A stretch of 64,000 nucleotides of DNA. It comes from Mangrovibacterium marinum. Its GTDB lineage: Bacteria > Bacteroidota > Bacteroidia > Bacteroidales > Prolixibacteraceae. The translations under genes were made by a program, and so were the position numbers. The first letter of the stretch is position 1. Every line of letters begins with the position of its first letter. Positions 1 through 8,156 of this stretch are shown here, in pieces. The stretch lies in assembly GCF_003046625.1 (NCBI RefSeq), contig NZ_QAAD01000020.1, forward strand, positions 1 through 64,000. Reading direction: 5' to 3'. The notes beneath the pieces were generated by a model. The model ran no database searches and was not told where the DNA came from. It was given only the letters and a program-made list of their open reading frames with translations.

Positions 1-74
1 TTCCGAACAGAGAAGTTAAGCCCGCCAGCGCCGATGGTACTGCCTTATGGTGGGAGAGTAGGTCGTCGCCATCT
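1..74 (+). rRNA. rrf: 5S ribosomal RNA, 3' part (5' end outside window)
   Basis: The first ~74 bases match the 3' two thirds of bacterial 5S rRNA: the GAACAGAGAAGTTAAGC stretch, the CCGATGGTACTGC arm, and the closing TGGGAGAGTAGGTCGTCGCC helix. The 5' part lies before the window, so an rRNA operon probably ends here. The exact 3' end is uncertain by a few bases. A strong terminator follows. Confidence 0.93.
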
Positions 75-80
75 TTACCA

Positions 81-113
81 AACCCGTTGTTCCTGGGAGC
101 AACGGGTTTTTTT
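81..113 (+). terminator. Rho-independent terminator of the rRNA operon
   Basis: A 9-bp perfect stem AACCCGTTG / CAACGGGTT (81-89 with 100-108) closes a 10-base loop and runs into a T tract. It directly follows the 5S gene. Confidence 0.9.
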
Positions 114-211
114 ATGCCCGGAAAGTTGCAGCGTAAGTTTTGGATTAACTTTCAAAATTGGTCGATAACGCCGTTGTCGGTTCGAATTGTTCCGGAGATG
201 GTAAGGAAAAG

Positions 212-236
212 AATCAAAAGCCCATTTTGATGGGCT
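212..236 (-). terminator. Terminator of the VanZ-like gene
   Basis: AGCCCAT / ATGGGCT stem (219-225 with 230-236) with a 4-base loop. On the minus strand the stem is followed by a T-rich run. It lies just after the stop codon of the gene at 247. Confidence 0.6.
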
Positions 237-246
237 CTGGAGTGAA

Positions 247-627
247 TTATTTTAGCGATCGGAAGATCGCCCAGCCTGCTAGCAATCCTGCAGAATTTGC
301 GAGTAAATCGAGAATGGAGAATGACCGGCCAATAGGAAGAGCGAACTGAAGCAATTCAATCAGTAAGCTACACAACAGAAGCAAAAACAATATGAAAGCA
401 GCATTGAATCGACGTTTGTATAAACTCAGTGTCAGTAAAACTAAAACTGACCAGCCCAGGTAAAGGGTAAAGTGCACTATTTTGTCAAGCTGCGGAATAG
501 GGCTTGTTTTGGGAAGCTCATTCGATGGCATAAGGCATAATACCCAAATGAGAATGCCCCATACAATCGATAAGCGTTTTAGATAGCGGGGAGTTGCTAT
601 TATTTTGGTGAAGAGTTTTCGGTACAT
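247..627 (-). CDS. VanZ-like family membrane protein
   Basis: Small integral membrane protein (126 aa) with four predicted transmembrane segments. Two family hallmarks are visible: a DKIVHFTLYLGW segment (about residues 48-59) and a C-terminal RSFSILDLLANSAG segment (about 101-114), where VanZ proteins keep conserved Asp and Asn. VanZ-like proteins are common in Bacteroidota; their biochemical role is unknown and the name does not imply glycopeptide resistance here. The gene ends the minus-strand cluster that begins with hpt, 12 bp after manC, so it is probably co-transcribed. Confidence 0.85.
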   Translation of the reverse strand: MYRKLFTKIIATPRYLKRLSIVWGILIWVLCLMPSNELPKTSPIPQLDKIVHFTLYLGWSVLVLLTLSLYKRRFNAAFILFLLLLCSLLIELLQFALPIGRSFSILDLLANSAGLLAGWAIFRSLK

Positions 628-639
628 CTCAGAGCTGTT

Positions 640-1695
640 TTACCCTTCCAGATCTTTTAAAAACTCTTTGATTCGTTGTTCTTCTTGTTTTTTGCAGATC
701 AGAAGCGTACCCTTCGATTCAACGACAATGTAGTCATCCAAACCTTGAATAATGACTTGTTTCAACGAACTTGTATGAACCAGATTGTTGGCACTTTCGT
801 AGAACTTTGTTTTCGCAGCCGCCGAGACATTCCCGGCCTGGCTTTTGGTCGATTTTTCCCACAATGAACCCCAGGTTCCTAAGTCGGACCAACTAAAGGT
901 TGCTTTCTGGACAAACAGATTGTCTGCTTTTTCCATAACACTGTAGTCAATCGAAATGGACTCGCATTTTGGGAACTCTTCTCGTATGAACGTATTTTCC
1001 TGAGGCGTATTCAGCTGATCAAACCCTTTTTGGAAAGTGGTTGCAAGTGTAGGGTTATATTTCTCGAAAGCGGCAATAATCGTCGAAACAGACCAAAAAA
1101 AGATGCCGGCATTCCAATAATAGCCTCCTTGCGATAAATATTCCTGAGCCGTAGCTAGATTGGGCTTTTCCTTGAATGCCGCAACTCTTGCGATGTCTGC
1201 ATCTTTGTCGGTTGTCTCGATATAACCATAACCCGTTTCCGGTCGGGTTGGTGAAATACCCAAGGTTAAAATTGCCTTGTTGTTCGCGGTAAATTCAAGC
1301 CCTTTCTCTACTTCTTTCCGGAAGATATCAAGATCTTCGATTAGATGGTCAGCCGGACTAACGACGATGTTCGCCTTTGGATTCAGCTTTTTAATTTTAT
1401 AAGAAGCGTAAGCGATGCAGGGCGCCGTGTTGCGCATACAGGGTTCTGCCAAAATATTCGCATCAAGTAATTCCGGGCATTGTTCTTTTACTATTTCGGT
1501 ATAACTTTCGGATGTAACGACTAATATGTTTTCGGGAGGACAAATAGTTTTGAAACGGTCAACAGTATGTTGAAACAAGGTGCGTCCGGTTCCTAACATA
1601 TCGAGAAATTGCTTCGGCGTTTGAGCCGTGCTTACCGGCCAAAAGCGGCTCCCGATGCCTCCGGCCATAATGACCAGATAATTGGTTTGATTCAT
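640..1695 (-). CDS. manC: Mannose-1-phosphate guanylyltransferase
   Basis: Makes GDP-mannose from mannose-1-phosphate and GTP, feeding polysaccharide and glycan synthesis in the cytoplasm. The N-terminus carries the nucleotidyltransferase signature GGIGSRFWPVS (about residues 12-22) followed by PKQF. NTAPCIAYA and the VSPADHLI metal and sugar-binding motif (about 113-120) follow, then GYGYIE, and FKEKP near residue 175. At 351 aa it is the single-domain form without the phosphomannose isomerase domain of longer bifunctional enzymes. ATG start. It follows the MutS-like gene and precedes the VanZ-like gene on the same strand. Confidence 0.93.
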   Translation of the reverse strand: MNQTNYLVIMAGGIGSRFWPVSTAQTPKQFLDMLGTGRTLFQHTVDRFKTICPPENILVVTSESYTEIVKEQCPELLDANILAEPCMRNTAPCIAYASYKIKKLNPKANIVVSPADHLIEDLDIFRKEVEKGLEFTANNKAILTLGISPTRPETGYGYIETTDKDADIARVAAFKEKPNLATAQEYLSQGGYYWNAGIFFWSVSTIIAAFEKYNPTLATTFQKGFDQLNTPQENTFIREEFPKCESISIDYSVMEKADNLFVQKATFSWSDLGTWGSLWEKSTKSQAGNVSAAAKTKFYESANNLVHTSSLKQVIIQGLDDYIVVESKGTLLICKKQEEQRIKEFLKDLEG

Positions 1696-1717
1696 CGTTT
1701 AATGTTGTTTGGATGTA

Positions 1718-3553
1718 TTATGTCGAGCAAATATACACTGAATGTGCAAAACACGAAATAGTAAAGTGTTTATTGGTTGGTAATTCCCAATTTTTCCGCA
1801 TCAGAAAAATAGCGTTCATCGTTTTGGTTACTCCGCTTCGTAAACGGTAGTCAAAAACAAGCTGATCATTTTCGATGCTAACCTCAAAGCAAAGCGGCAG
1901 AACCTTCTTCGGAAAATCGTTATGCAGTTCGGTTAATTTTAAATCGTGGGTCGATATAATTCCGTTCGCCTTCAGCCTGACCAGTTGTCGGGTCAGCTCT
2001 TTCGACCCTTCCAGTTTGTCTTCCGAATTGGTGCCTTTCAGCATCTCATCGATCAGGACGAAAGTCTCAACACCACTTTTTAGCTGGTTAAGTATAGCTT
2101 GAAGTCGAAGAAGCTCGGCATGAAAATACGATTCGGCTTTCATCAGGTTATCCGTCGTTCGCATATTGGTGAAAATGCGAACTGGCTTTAAGTTGAATGA
2201 ATCGGCACAACAGCGGCAACCATTCACCGCTAAAATTAGATTAATCCCGATTGTTCGCAGAAAGGTGCTTTTGCCGGCCATATTGGCCCCGGTAAGAATG
2301 ATTAACTGACCTTGCCGGGTCATCGAAAAGTCGTTGCCAATGCGGCCGCTCTCCCTGATTAAGGGATGAGCCAGATTTTTTCCATCCATACAAAATTCAT
2401 CATCGGTAAAGGTTGGAGTGGCAAATTCGGGATGGTTAAAGTTGAAGGCTGACAAACTTAACAGGGCATCAAATGTCGCAATGGAATCGATCCATTGTTG
2501 CAGTTTCCGATGATATTGGAGGTGCCAGCGGTTGAGTTTATAAACATAGATCAGATCCCACAGAAAAAACGTGTTGGCAACGATGATAAACAGCAGATTC
2601 TTCCGGTAATCGAACTTCGACAAGTAGCCCTGAAGTTGCTGAATGATTGCAGAAGCCGGTTGATCATTCAGTTTTAGCGTGGATTTTAACGCAGTCAAAT
2701 CAGCTGAACGAACTTGTTTGGCTTCGATGAGTTGGATTAAGCGCAGATATTTTTGCAGGATTTCAGCCTGATTTCCAAAATGATAGTAATATTTAGCGAT
2801 GGTTTTCTTGCTGAAATAGAGAACAGTACCGTTAAAAGCGGCAAGCAGAAGAAGAATTGACCAGTTGGCGATCCCTGCCAGATACATCAGCCCGGCAATT
2901 ACAGAAACGAAGGGAATGACAGAAATAAGAACCTGAATCTTTCGCGGATTTCTGAGATGATCGTTTTCCGAGAACTGCTCGAGTAATTTCAGATCTTTTT
3001 CGTTGTCCAGGTAGCCATGTGTCGCAAATTGCTGACCCCAGTCCGGATCGTCCTCTAGCTCGGCAACAGCTTGTTGTTTGCGAAGGAGTTTTTCAACTTT
3101 TGTTTCGGTTTGTTTTAAAAAGTTCGCAAGCTTTTGTTTGCCAAGGGGCGTTGTGGTCCGGTTTAGAAACTGAAAAAGGCTGCCTTGCCCAAAAACATCC
3201 AGATCGAAAGAGTACGGGTGGGCCGAGTCGATGAATTCGTGCCCATCGCTAAAGTGGGAAAAGGATCCTTTAATTGCTTTTATCTCATTTTCATTGATTG
3301 TGATTAGTCGTTTAAGCAGGAGTTCCTTCCGTTCAGCAAGAATATTTTTTCTGATGATCCATAAAAACAAGGCGAAAAAGCTAATTCCCGAAGCGGTTGC
3401 CGGATAGATTGGCAAATAAATAAGGGAGATCACAATTGCTGCAAACAGTAGAATTCGATAGCCGAAGAACTGTTGTTGTTGCTGCTTAAGCTTTTTCAGC
3501 TGAAATTCATACTTCTGTAAATTGTGCTCGTAGGTTGACAGCCGGCTATTCAT
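1718..3553 (-). CDS. MutS-like ATPase with membrane segments; C-terminus probably frameshifted
   Basis: MutS-family ATPase of the membrane-linked type common in Bacteroidota. It lacks the mismatch-recognition domain I of MutS. The N-terminus has a coiled coil with a short poly-Q run, then hydrophobic pairs near residues 32-70 and 208-250. The C-terminal ATPase has Walker A GANMAGKSTFLRT, Walker B FVLIDEMLKGTNSEDK and STHD. The function is not established. The start overlaps the PAP2 stop by 4 bp (ATGA). Anomaly: after FLMRK the frame runs into an unrelated 28-residue tail. Adding one base to the T5 run at 1791-1795 would give FLMRKKLGITNQ and a stop at 1770-1772, which looks like the expected family ending. 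A 1-base deletion or a sequencing error is likely. Confidence 0.85.
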   Translation of the reverse strand: MNSRLSTYEHNLQKYEFQLKKLKQQQQQFFGYRILLFAAIVISLIYLPIYPATASGISFFALFLWIIRKNILAERKELLLKRLITINENEIKAIKGSFSHFSDGHEFIDSAHPYSFDLDVFGQGSLFQFLNRTTTPLGKQKLANFLKQTETKVEKLLRKQQAVAELEDDPDWGQQFATHGYLDNEKDLKLLEQFSENDHLRNPRKIQVLISVIPFVSVIAGLMYLAGIANWSILLLLAAFNGTVLYFSKKTIAKYYYHFGNQAEILQKYLRLIQLIEAKQVRSADLTALKSTLKLNDQPASAIIQQLQGYLSKFDYRKNLLFIIVANTFFLWDLIYVYKLNRWHLQYHRKLQQWIDSIATFDALLSLSAFNFNHPEFATPTFTDDEFCMDGKNLAHPLIRESGRIGNDFSMTRQGQLIILTGANMAGKSTFLRTIGINLILAVNGCRCCADSFNLKPVRIFTNMRTTDNLMKAESYFHAELLRLQAILNQLKSGVETFVLIDEMLKGTNSEDKLEGSKELTRQLVRLKANGIISTHDLKLTELHNDFPKKVLPLCFEVSIENDQLVFDYRLRSGVTKTMNAIFLMRKNWELPTNKHFTISCFAHSVYICST

Positions 3554-4239
3554 AACTGAATCCAGTTAAAATGCAGTAGACGGTTTACAACGATGAATGT
3601 TGATAAAAGGAGTACAAAGAAGTAGATCAGGATGAAACGAAGATCTTTCGGGCGCAGTTTGGCATCGCTTACCATTGGAAGGCCAAGCATAAACAGCCTT
3701 TTGTCGGAAAAAAGAATCAGCTTGTACATTGCCCATCCCAGCAGCAGGCCAAAGGCAATACCGGTAACTATGTCGAAGGGGAAATGCACCCCCAGATAGA
3801 GGCGGGTATAGCTCACCACCGTTGCCCAGCAAAAAATGAGGATATTGAAATTCCGATTTTTAAAAACCAAAGATAGCAATGTAGCCACAGCAAAGGTGTT
3901 GGAGGCATGCGCCGAGAAATAGCTGTACTTGCCGCCCCGACTCAGAACATTATGCACAAGCTCCTGCATGCTCGGATCGTGTGTGGGGCGCAACCGCTGC
4001 ACACTGTCTTTGATTAAGCCAGAGAACTGGTCGGCAACAAGAATGGTCAAAGCAATGACAACCAAAATCAGAACCGCTTTCAGGCGGTAGCGTTTGATGA
4101 TGTAAAAAATCAGGATCGCATAAAAGAGGATCCAGTATTCGGTTCGGGTAAAAAGAGCCATGACGACATCCCAAAAGGGATTATGCATTCCGTTAAAAAA
4201 GAAAAAGATGGATTTGTCGATGTCGATAAGGCTTTGCAT
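3550..4239 (-). CDS. PAP2-family phosphatase
   Basis: Integral membrane phosphatase of the type-2 phosphatidic acid phosphatase family (229 aa, five to six membrane segments). The three catalytic motifs are recognisable: KDSVQRLRP (motif 1, about residue 76), YFSAHASNTFA (motif 2, with SAHA replacing the usual PSGH) and SYTRLYLGVHFPFDIVTG (motif 3, with the catalytic His and Asp). Likely substrates are lipid phosphates such as undecaprenyl pyrophosphate or lipid A phosphates, but the sequence does not decide which. Its stop overlaps the start of the MutS-like gene by 4 bp, suggesting translational coupling. It begins 6 bp after obg ends. Confidence 0.9.
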   Translation of the reverse strand: MQSLIDIDKSIFFFFNGMHNPFWDVVMALFTRTEYWILFYAILIFYIIKRYRLKAVLILVVIALTILVADQFSGLIKDSVQRLRPTHDPSMQELVHNVLSRGGKYSYFSAHASNTFAVATLLSLVFKNRNFNILIFCWATVVSYTRLYLGVHFPFDIVTGIAFGLLLGWAMYKLILFSDKRLFMLGLPMVSDAKLRPKDLRFILIYFFVLLLSTFIVVNRLLHFNWIQL

Positions 4240-4244
4240 GGCAA

Positions 4245-5240
4245 TTAATGTGGTTTATTTAAAATTTTCCAGATAATGTCTTTCAAATTTATGATTCCCG
4301 TATTGGTTACCGATGAAATAAAATCATGCGGAATATCGTGTAATTCACGACTAACTTCGGCCTTCAGTTCATCATCCAGAAAGTCGGATTTACTGATGAC
4401 CAAAAAGCGATCTTTATCCAGCAGTTCAGGATTGTATTTTTCCAGTTCACTCAACAAGATGAAATATTCTTTTCGGTGGTCCTTACTGTCGGCCGGCACC
4501 ATAAACAGCAACATGGAGTTACGCTCGATGTGGCGTAGGAAACGTAAGCCCAGCCCTTTCCCTTCGTGGGCACCCTCGATAATCCCGGGAATGTCGGCCA
4601 TAATGAACGACTGGTTATCGCGATACGAAACAATGCCCAGGTTAGGCGTGAGGGTTGTAAACGGATAATCCGCAATTTTGGGTTTTGCCGCCGATACGAC
4701 AGAAAGTAAGGTTGATTTTCCGGCGCTGGGAAAGCCAACAAGGCCAACGTCAGCCAGCACTTTTAGCTCAAGAATTTTCCAGCCTTCCTCGCCTTCTTCG
4801 CCTGGTTGGGCATAGCGCGGGGTTTGGTTGGTTGACGATTTGAAATGGGTATTGCCCAGACCGCCACGTCCTCCCTGAACAATGATTTGCTCTTCACCGT
4901 CGGTGGTAATTTCGAACAAAATCTCTCCCGTTTCGGCATCTTTGGCAACGGTGCCCAGCGGAACCTCAATGGTAATATCCTGGCCGTTGGCTCCGGTGCT
5001 GCATTGTTTGCTGCCCGACTCGCCATGCCCGGCAAAGATATGCCGCTGATAGCGTAAATGCAGTAAGGTCCACATTTGCGCATTCCCTTTAATGATTACG
5101 TGGCCGCCACGTCCTCCATCGCCACCATCGGGCCCTCCTTTGGGAATGTATTTTTCACGGCGCAGGTGAGCCGACCCGGGACCTCCGTTGCCCGATCGAC
5201 AGAAGATTTTTACGTAATCAACAAAGTTATTTTCAGCCAT
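4245..5240 (-). CDS. obg: GTPase Obg/CgtA, ribosome assembly
   Basis: Essential GTPase linked to 50S subunit assembly and stress response. The N-terminal glycine-rich Obg fold is clear ([16 protein letters not shown] and [14 protein letters not shown] within the first 60 residues). The G domain follows with G1 [12 protein letters not shown]3 [17 protein letters not shown] and G4 SKSD. The protein (331 aa) is the short form without a long C-terminal tail. The start is set at 5240 ([11 protein letters not shown]), which matches the family N-terminus; an upstream in-frame extension of 25 codons overlaps the adk terminator and is not believed. It shares the strand and cluster with adk and PAP2. 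Confidence 0.95.
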   Translation of the reverse strand: MAENNFVDYVKIFCRSGNGGPGSAHLRREKYIPKGGPDGGDGGRGGHVIIKGNAQMWTLLHLRYQRHIFAGHGESGSKQCSTGANGQDITIEVPLGTVAKDAETGEILFEITTDGEEQIIVQGGRGGLGNTHFKSSTNQTPRYAQPGEEGEEGWKILELKVLADVGLVGFPSAGKSTLLSVVSAAKPKIADYPFTTLTPNLGIVSYRDNQSFIMADIPGIIEGAHEGKGLGLRFLRHIERNSMLLFMVPADSKDHRKEYFILLSELEKYNPELLDKDRFLVISKSDFLDDELKAEVSRELHDIPHDFISSVTNTGIINLKDIIWKILNKPH

Positions 5241-5271
5241 TTGATCTAAATATACAGATGAAGCACAAGAT

Positions 5272-5310
5272 ATACAAAAAAAGACGAATGCAGGATTACA
5301 TCCGTCTTTG
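5272..5310 (-). terminator. Terminator between adk and obg
   Basis: On the minus strand, AAGACGGATG pairs with CATTCGTCTT (one mismatch) around an 8-10-base loop and runs into seven Ts. It lies 18 bp beyond the adk stop and ends about 30 bp before the obg start, so obg may have its own promoter or depend on read-through. Confidence 0.7.
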
Positions 5311-5327
5311 TACAATAAATTTTATAA

Positions 5328-5900
5328 TTACAGCGATTTAACAACCTCTGACAAACGAGCCGCAATCTCTTCGATTGTACCCATTCCTTTGATTTCGAAT
5401 TGTTTGTTTTGTGCGCTGTAGTAATTTTTTAAGGGTAATGTTTTTTCGTTGTAAACATTAATGCGATTTTCAATAACCGATTCGTCCTGGTCGTCAGAGC
5501 GTCCCGATGTTTTACCGCGGTTCAGCAAGCGGGCAACCAACTCTGGTTTGTCAACCTCGAGGCTCAACATGCCGGAAATTGGTGTTCCGTTATTATTCAA
5601 CAGCTGATCCAGCGCTTCTGCCTGAGCGACAGTACGTGGAAAACCGTCGAAGATAAACCCTTTGGCATCGTTGGTATTTTCCAGTTTATTTTTAATCATA
5701 CCGATCACAACGCTGTCGGGAACCAATTCGCCATTATCCATATAGCGTTTGGCTTCGGTGCCCAGTGGCGATGAAGCAGCAATTTCGCTTCTTAACAGGT
5801 CTCCGGTTGACAAGTGTACCAAGCCGAAGGTTTCAATCAAAAATTCGGCCTGTGTTCCTTTTCCTGCTCCCGGAGGGCCGAACAAAATTAAGTTTAACAT
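5328..5900 (-). CDS. adk: Adenylate kinase
   Basis: Catalyses AMP + ATP to 2 ADP in the cytoplasm. P-loop GPPGAGKGTQ lies at residues 8-17, followed by the AMP-binding segment HLSTGDLLR and the FDGFPRTVAQAEAL signature (about 84-97). The LID is short (RLLNRGKTSGRSDDQDES), without the zinc-finger insertion of long-form enzymes, explaining the 190-aa length. ATG start, 21 bp downstream of hpt. The pairing with hpt fits purine nucleotide salvage. Confidence 0.96.
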   Translation of the reverse strand: MLNLILFGPPGAGKGTQAEFLIETFGLVHLSTGDLLRSEIAASSPLGTEAKRYMDNGELVPDSVVIGMIKNKLENTNDAKGFIFDGFPRTVAQAEALDQLLNNNGTPISGMLSLEVDKPELVARLLNRGKTSGRSDDQDESVIENRINVYNEKTLPLKNYYSAQNKQFEIKGMGTIEEIAARLSEVVKSL

Positions 5901-5921
5901 TTTATAAACGATATTAGGGGA

Positions 5922-6461
5922 TTATTCTACTACTTTGTAAATATCAATCAGGTTGCGGCCACGGCCATCGTAATCGAGCCCGTATCCAACAATAAACTCA
6001 TTGGGGATTTCCAGGCCGACATAATCCAGTTTAACATCCTTTTTCAAGGCATCTGGTTTCAGCAGCAAGGTTGCAATCTGCAAATCTGCCGGATTCATTG
6101 CCTGCAACTGGTCAATAACTTTATCAATGGTAATGCCGGTATCTACAATATCCTCCAGTACAATTACGGTACGTCCGCTTAAATCTTCGTTTAAGCCAAT
6201 CAGTTCCTTCACTGTTCCGGTTGTTGAAGTACCTTCGTAAGAGGCCAGCTTTACAAACGAAATTTCAGCGTCAAGCAACGAAATACGTTTGAATACCTCA
6301 GCAGCAAACATAAACGAACCATTCAGAATACACAGGAAAAGCGGATTTTTCCCTTCCAGTGTCTGGTTCATTTTTTCGGCCATATCTTCAATGACAGCAC
6401 GAATCTTTTCGTACGGAATAAATAGCTCGAAGTCTTTATCAAGTATCGAAATTTTCTTCAT
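5922..6461 (-). CDS. hpt: Hypoxanthine phosphoribosyltransferase
   Basis: Salvages hypoxanthine or guanine to IMP or GMP with PRPP. The PRPP-binding loop VIVLEDIVDTGITIDKVI and the flexible-loop segment SFVKLASYEGTSTTG are visible. The C-terminal FIVGYGLDYDGRGRNL motif is typical of bacterial HPRT. The start is placed at 6461 (MKKISILDK) because a very strong ribosome-binding site (GGAGGAGA, about 6462-6470) lies immediately upstream and 179 aa is the family length. A 17-codon upstream extension is possible but would place this site inside the coding region. First gene of the minus-strand cluster. Confidence 0.95.
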   Translation of the reverse strand: MKKISILDKDFELFIPYEKIRAVIEDMAEKMNQTLEGKNPLFLCILNGSFMFAAEVFKRISLLDAEISFVKLASYEGTSTTGTVKELIGLNEDLSGRTVIVLEDIVDTGITIDKVIDQLQAMNPADLQIATLLLKPDALKKDVKLDYVGLEIPNEFIVGYGLDYDGRGRNLIDIYKVVE

Positions 6462-6612
6462 CTCTCCTCCGGTTTTCAACATCAAATGGTTAAAATATGA
6501 ACTGAATATCACCCAAATCCATCTCTCGATGGCTTAAATTTTAAAAAGTTGCAAAGTAACGAAAAAATATCGCTCGAAAGGATGAGAAAAGTCTATTATT
6601 TTCATTTTAGAG

Positions 6613-6643
6613 TTGAAGGATTCGACGATTGGTCGTAGATTTG
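6613..6643 (+). promoter_or_regulatory. Probable purE promoter
   Basis: TTG at 6613-6615, 20 bp spacer, TAGATTTG at 6636-6643: a good match to the Bacteroidota -33/-7 pattern. It would give a leader of about 90 nt before purE. Confidence 0.45.
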
Positions 6644-6740
6644 TGACCAACGCCTGCTTCGGAAGATTCGCGAATGCTTGAACTTCCGGTACAGGTACTT
6701 GTTTCACTGGTTGATTACACTGATTTTAAAATAGAAATTA

Positions 6741-7247
6741 ATGGAACCAAAAGTAAGTATTATCATGGGGAGCACTTCCGATTTGGGAGTGATGGAAGCC
6801 GCTGCAAAGATTATGGATGAATTTGAGATTCCTTTCGAGATCAATGCCTTGTCGGCCCACCGTACGCCGGCGGAAGTCGAAAAATTTGCAAAAGGTGCAA
6901 AAGACCGTGGTATAAAAGTGATCATTGCCGGTGCCGGTATGGCTGCACACTTGCCTGGGGTAATTGCAGCAATGACTCCGCTACCGGTTATCGGAGTGCC
7001 CATTCGTGCAAGCCTCGACGGGATGGATGCTTTATTGGCAATTGCGCAAATGCCTCCGGGAATTCCTGTTGCTACAGTTGCGATCAATGGCGCACAAAAT
7101 GCCGGAATTCTGGCAGCACAAATGCTGTCGTTAGGCGATGCTGAAATGGCCGAAAAAATGGTCAACTTTAAGGAAAATCTAAAGTCGAAGATTGTAAAAG
7201 CAAACCAGGATTTGTCGGAAGTGAAGTTTAAATTCAAGACAAACTAA
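6741..7247 (+). CDS. purE: N5-carboxyaminoimidazole ribonucleotide mutase (PurE, class I)
   Basis: Purine biosynthesis: rearranges N5-CAIR to CAIR. Signature elements in order: VSIIMGSTSDLGVMEAA (residues 5-21), the substrate-binding ALSAHRTP (about 37-44), AGAGMAAHLPGVIA (about 63-76) and PVIGVPI. The length of 168 aa is normal. A PurK partner, usual for class I enzymes, is not in this window. The gene stands alone between a probable promoter and a terminator. A 177-aa open frame on the opposite strand is a shadow. Confidence 0.96.
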   Translation: MEPKVSIIMGSTSDLGVMEAAAKIMDEFEIPFEINALSAHRTPAEVEKFAKGAKDRGIKVIIAGAGMAAHLPGVIAAMTPLPVIGVPIRASLDGMDALLAIAQMPPGIPVATVAINGAQNAGILAAQMLSLGDAEMAEKMVNFKENLKSKIVKANQDLSEVKFKFKTN

Positions 7248-7296
7248 TGCCAGCTTTTTTTTATTAAACGAAAGTTTCGTACATTCATAACGTGCT

Positions 7297-7329
7297 AAAA
7301 GGGTGGGCCGAAAGGTTAACACCCTTTTT
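7297..7329 (+). terminator. Terminator after purE
   Basis: AAAAGGGTG pairs with CACCCTTTT (7297-7305 with 7320-7328), then Ts. It sits only a few bases before the ATG of the next gene at 7332, so it may also affect expression of that gene. Confidence 0.7.
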
Positions 7330-7331
7330 AT

Positions 7332-8156
7332 ATGAAAATTTATTCGATCCCGAAACTAAGTTGCCTGCTGGTATTTTCGCTTGTTTGTTGGAGCGCTACT
7401 GCTCAAAACACTTTCGTGGTACCTGCGGCGATGCAAGCGCTCGGCAATTCAGGAGTTAGTTTTGATCGTGCCGACGGCTATGTTCTAAACCCCGCAGCGG
7501 CGGCTCACAGCAGTCTTACCGCCGGCGCTACCTATTCGAATCGCTATTTGTTGAAGGACCTTTCCGCGGGCTCCGTTTTTGCCATCCTGCCAATTGCGGG
7601 AAGCCGTTTACTGGGCTCATACGGGCAGTACGGCAATGATTCGTATCAGGAAAACCTCGTGCAACTGGGCTTGTCCAAAACCTTGGGCGAAAAACTATCG
7701 GCCGGACTTTTGTTTCATTACCTTTCGTTCCGGATGGCGGAAAGCGATAGCAGACCAGCCATGTTCACGTTCTCCGCCGGTGTACAGTATCAACTCAACA
7801 ACGGCGGGCTTGGAGCGAGTGTCTTCAATCTTTACTCATTTTCGGGTAGCTCAGGCGACTATCAGGCCGACTATCCCTGTTGTGTGCGTTTGGGAGGCCA
7901 TCAACTATGGCAGAATAAATTGCTGTTTGCCGCACAGCTCAGCTACCACGAGGAGTATGGCCTTTGCAGCCATTGGGGGCTTGGCTACAACTTGCTAAAA
8001 CAGCTGGTTCTGCGTGCCGGCCTGCAAACAGGGCAGCCGGAATGGAGCTTTGGACTGGGTTTTCTGTTCGGACGCATAAATGCTGATCTTTCCTTCTCGC
8101 ACCATCAATATCTTGGATTTTCTCCTTCGTTCACCTTTTATTTTCAGCGACCATGA
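7332..8156 (+). CDS. Putative outer-membrane beta-barrel protein (PorQ/PorV-like)
   Basis: 274-aa exported protein. A signal peptide is clear (residues 1-24, cleavage probably after ATA before QNTF). The mature start PAAMQALGNSGVSF followed by GYVLNPAAAA matches the opening of the PorV/PorQ/FadL-fold barrels of Bacteroidota, where an Asn-Pro-Ala motif follows the first strand. The rest alternates hydrophobic and polar residues as expected for beta strands, ending in aromatic residues (FTFYFQRP). Possible roles include type IX secretion partner or general barrel; neither can be chosen from sequence. It overlaps the next gene by 4 bp (ATGA). Confidence 0.65.
   Translation: MKIYSIPKLSCLLVFSLVCWSATAQNTFVVPAAMQALGNSGVSFDRADGYVLNPAAAAHSSLTAGATYSNRYLLKDLSAGSVFAILPIAGSRLLGSYGQYGNDSYQENLVQLGLSKTLGEKLSAGLLFHYLSFRMAESDSRPAMFTFSAGVQYQLNNGGLGASVFNLYSFSGSSGDYQADYPCCVRLGGHQLWQNKLLFAAQLSYHEEYGLCSHWGLGYNLLKQLVLRAGLQTGQPEWSFGLGFLFGRINADLSFSHHQYLGFSPSFTFYFQRP

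Noticed and set aside
247-627. Vancomycin/teicoplanin resistance gene
   Set aside because: VanZ-like proteins are common in Bacteroidota without a van cluster; none is present here.
1718-3553. MutS1 or MutS2 mismatch-repair gene
   Set aside because: No mismatch-binding domain I or Smr domain; two membrane-type hydrophobic regions indicate the separate MutS-like family.
6704-7237. 177-codon ORF antisense to purE
   Set aside because: Exact shadow of a well-supported gene with biased codon use; no independent signals.
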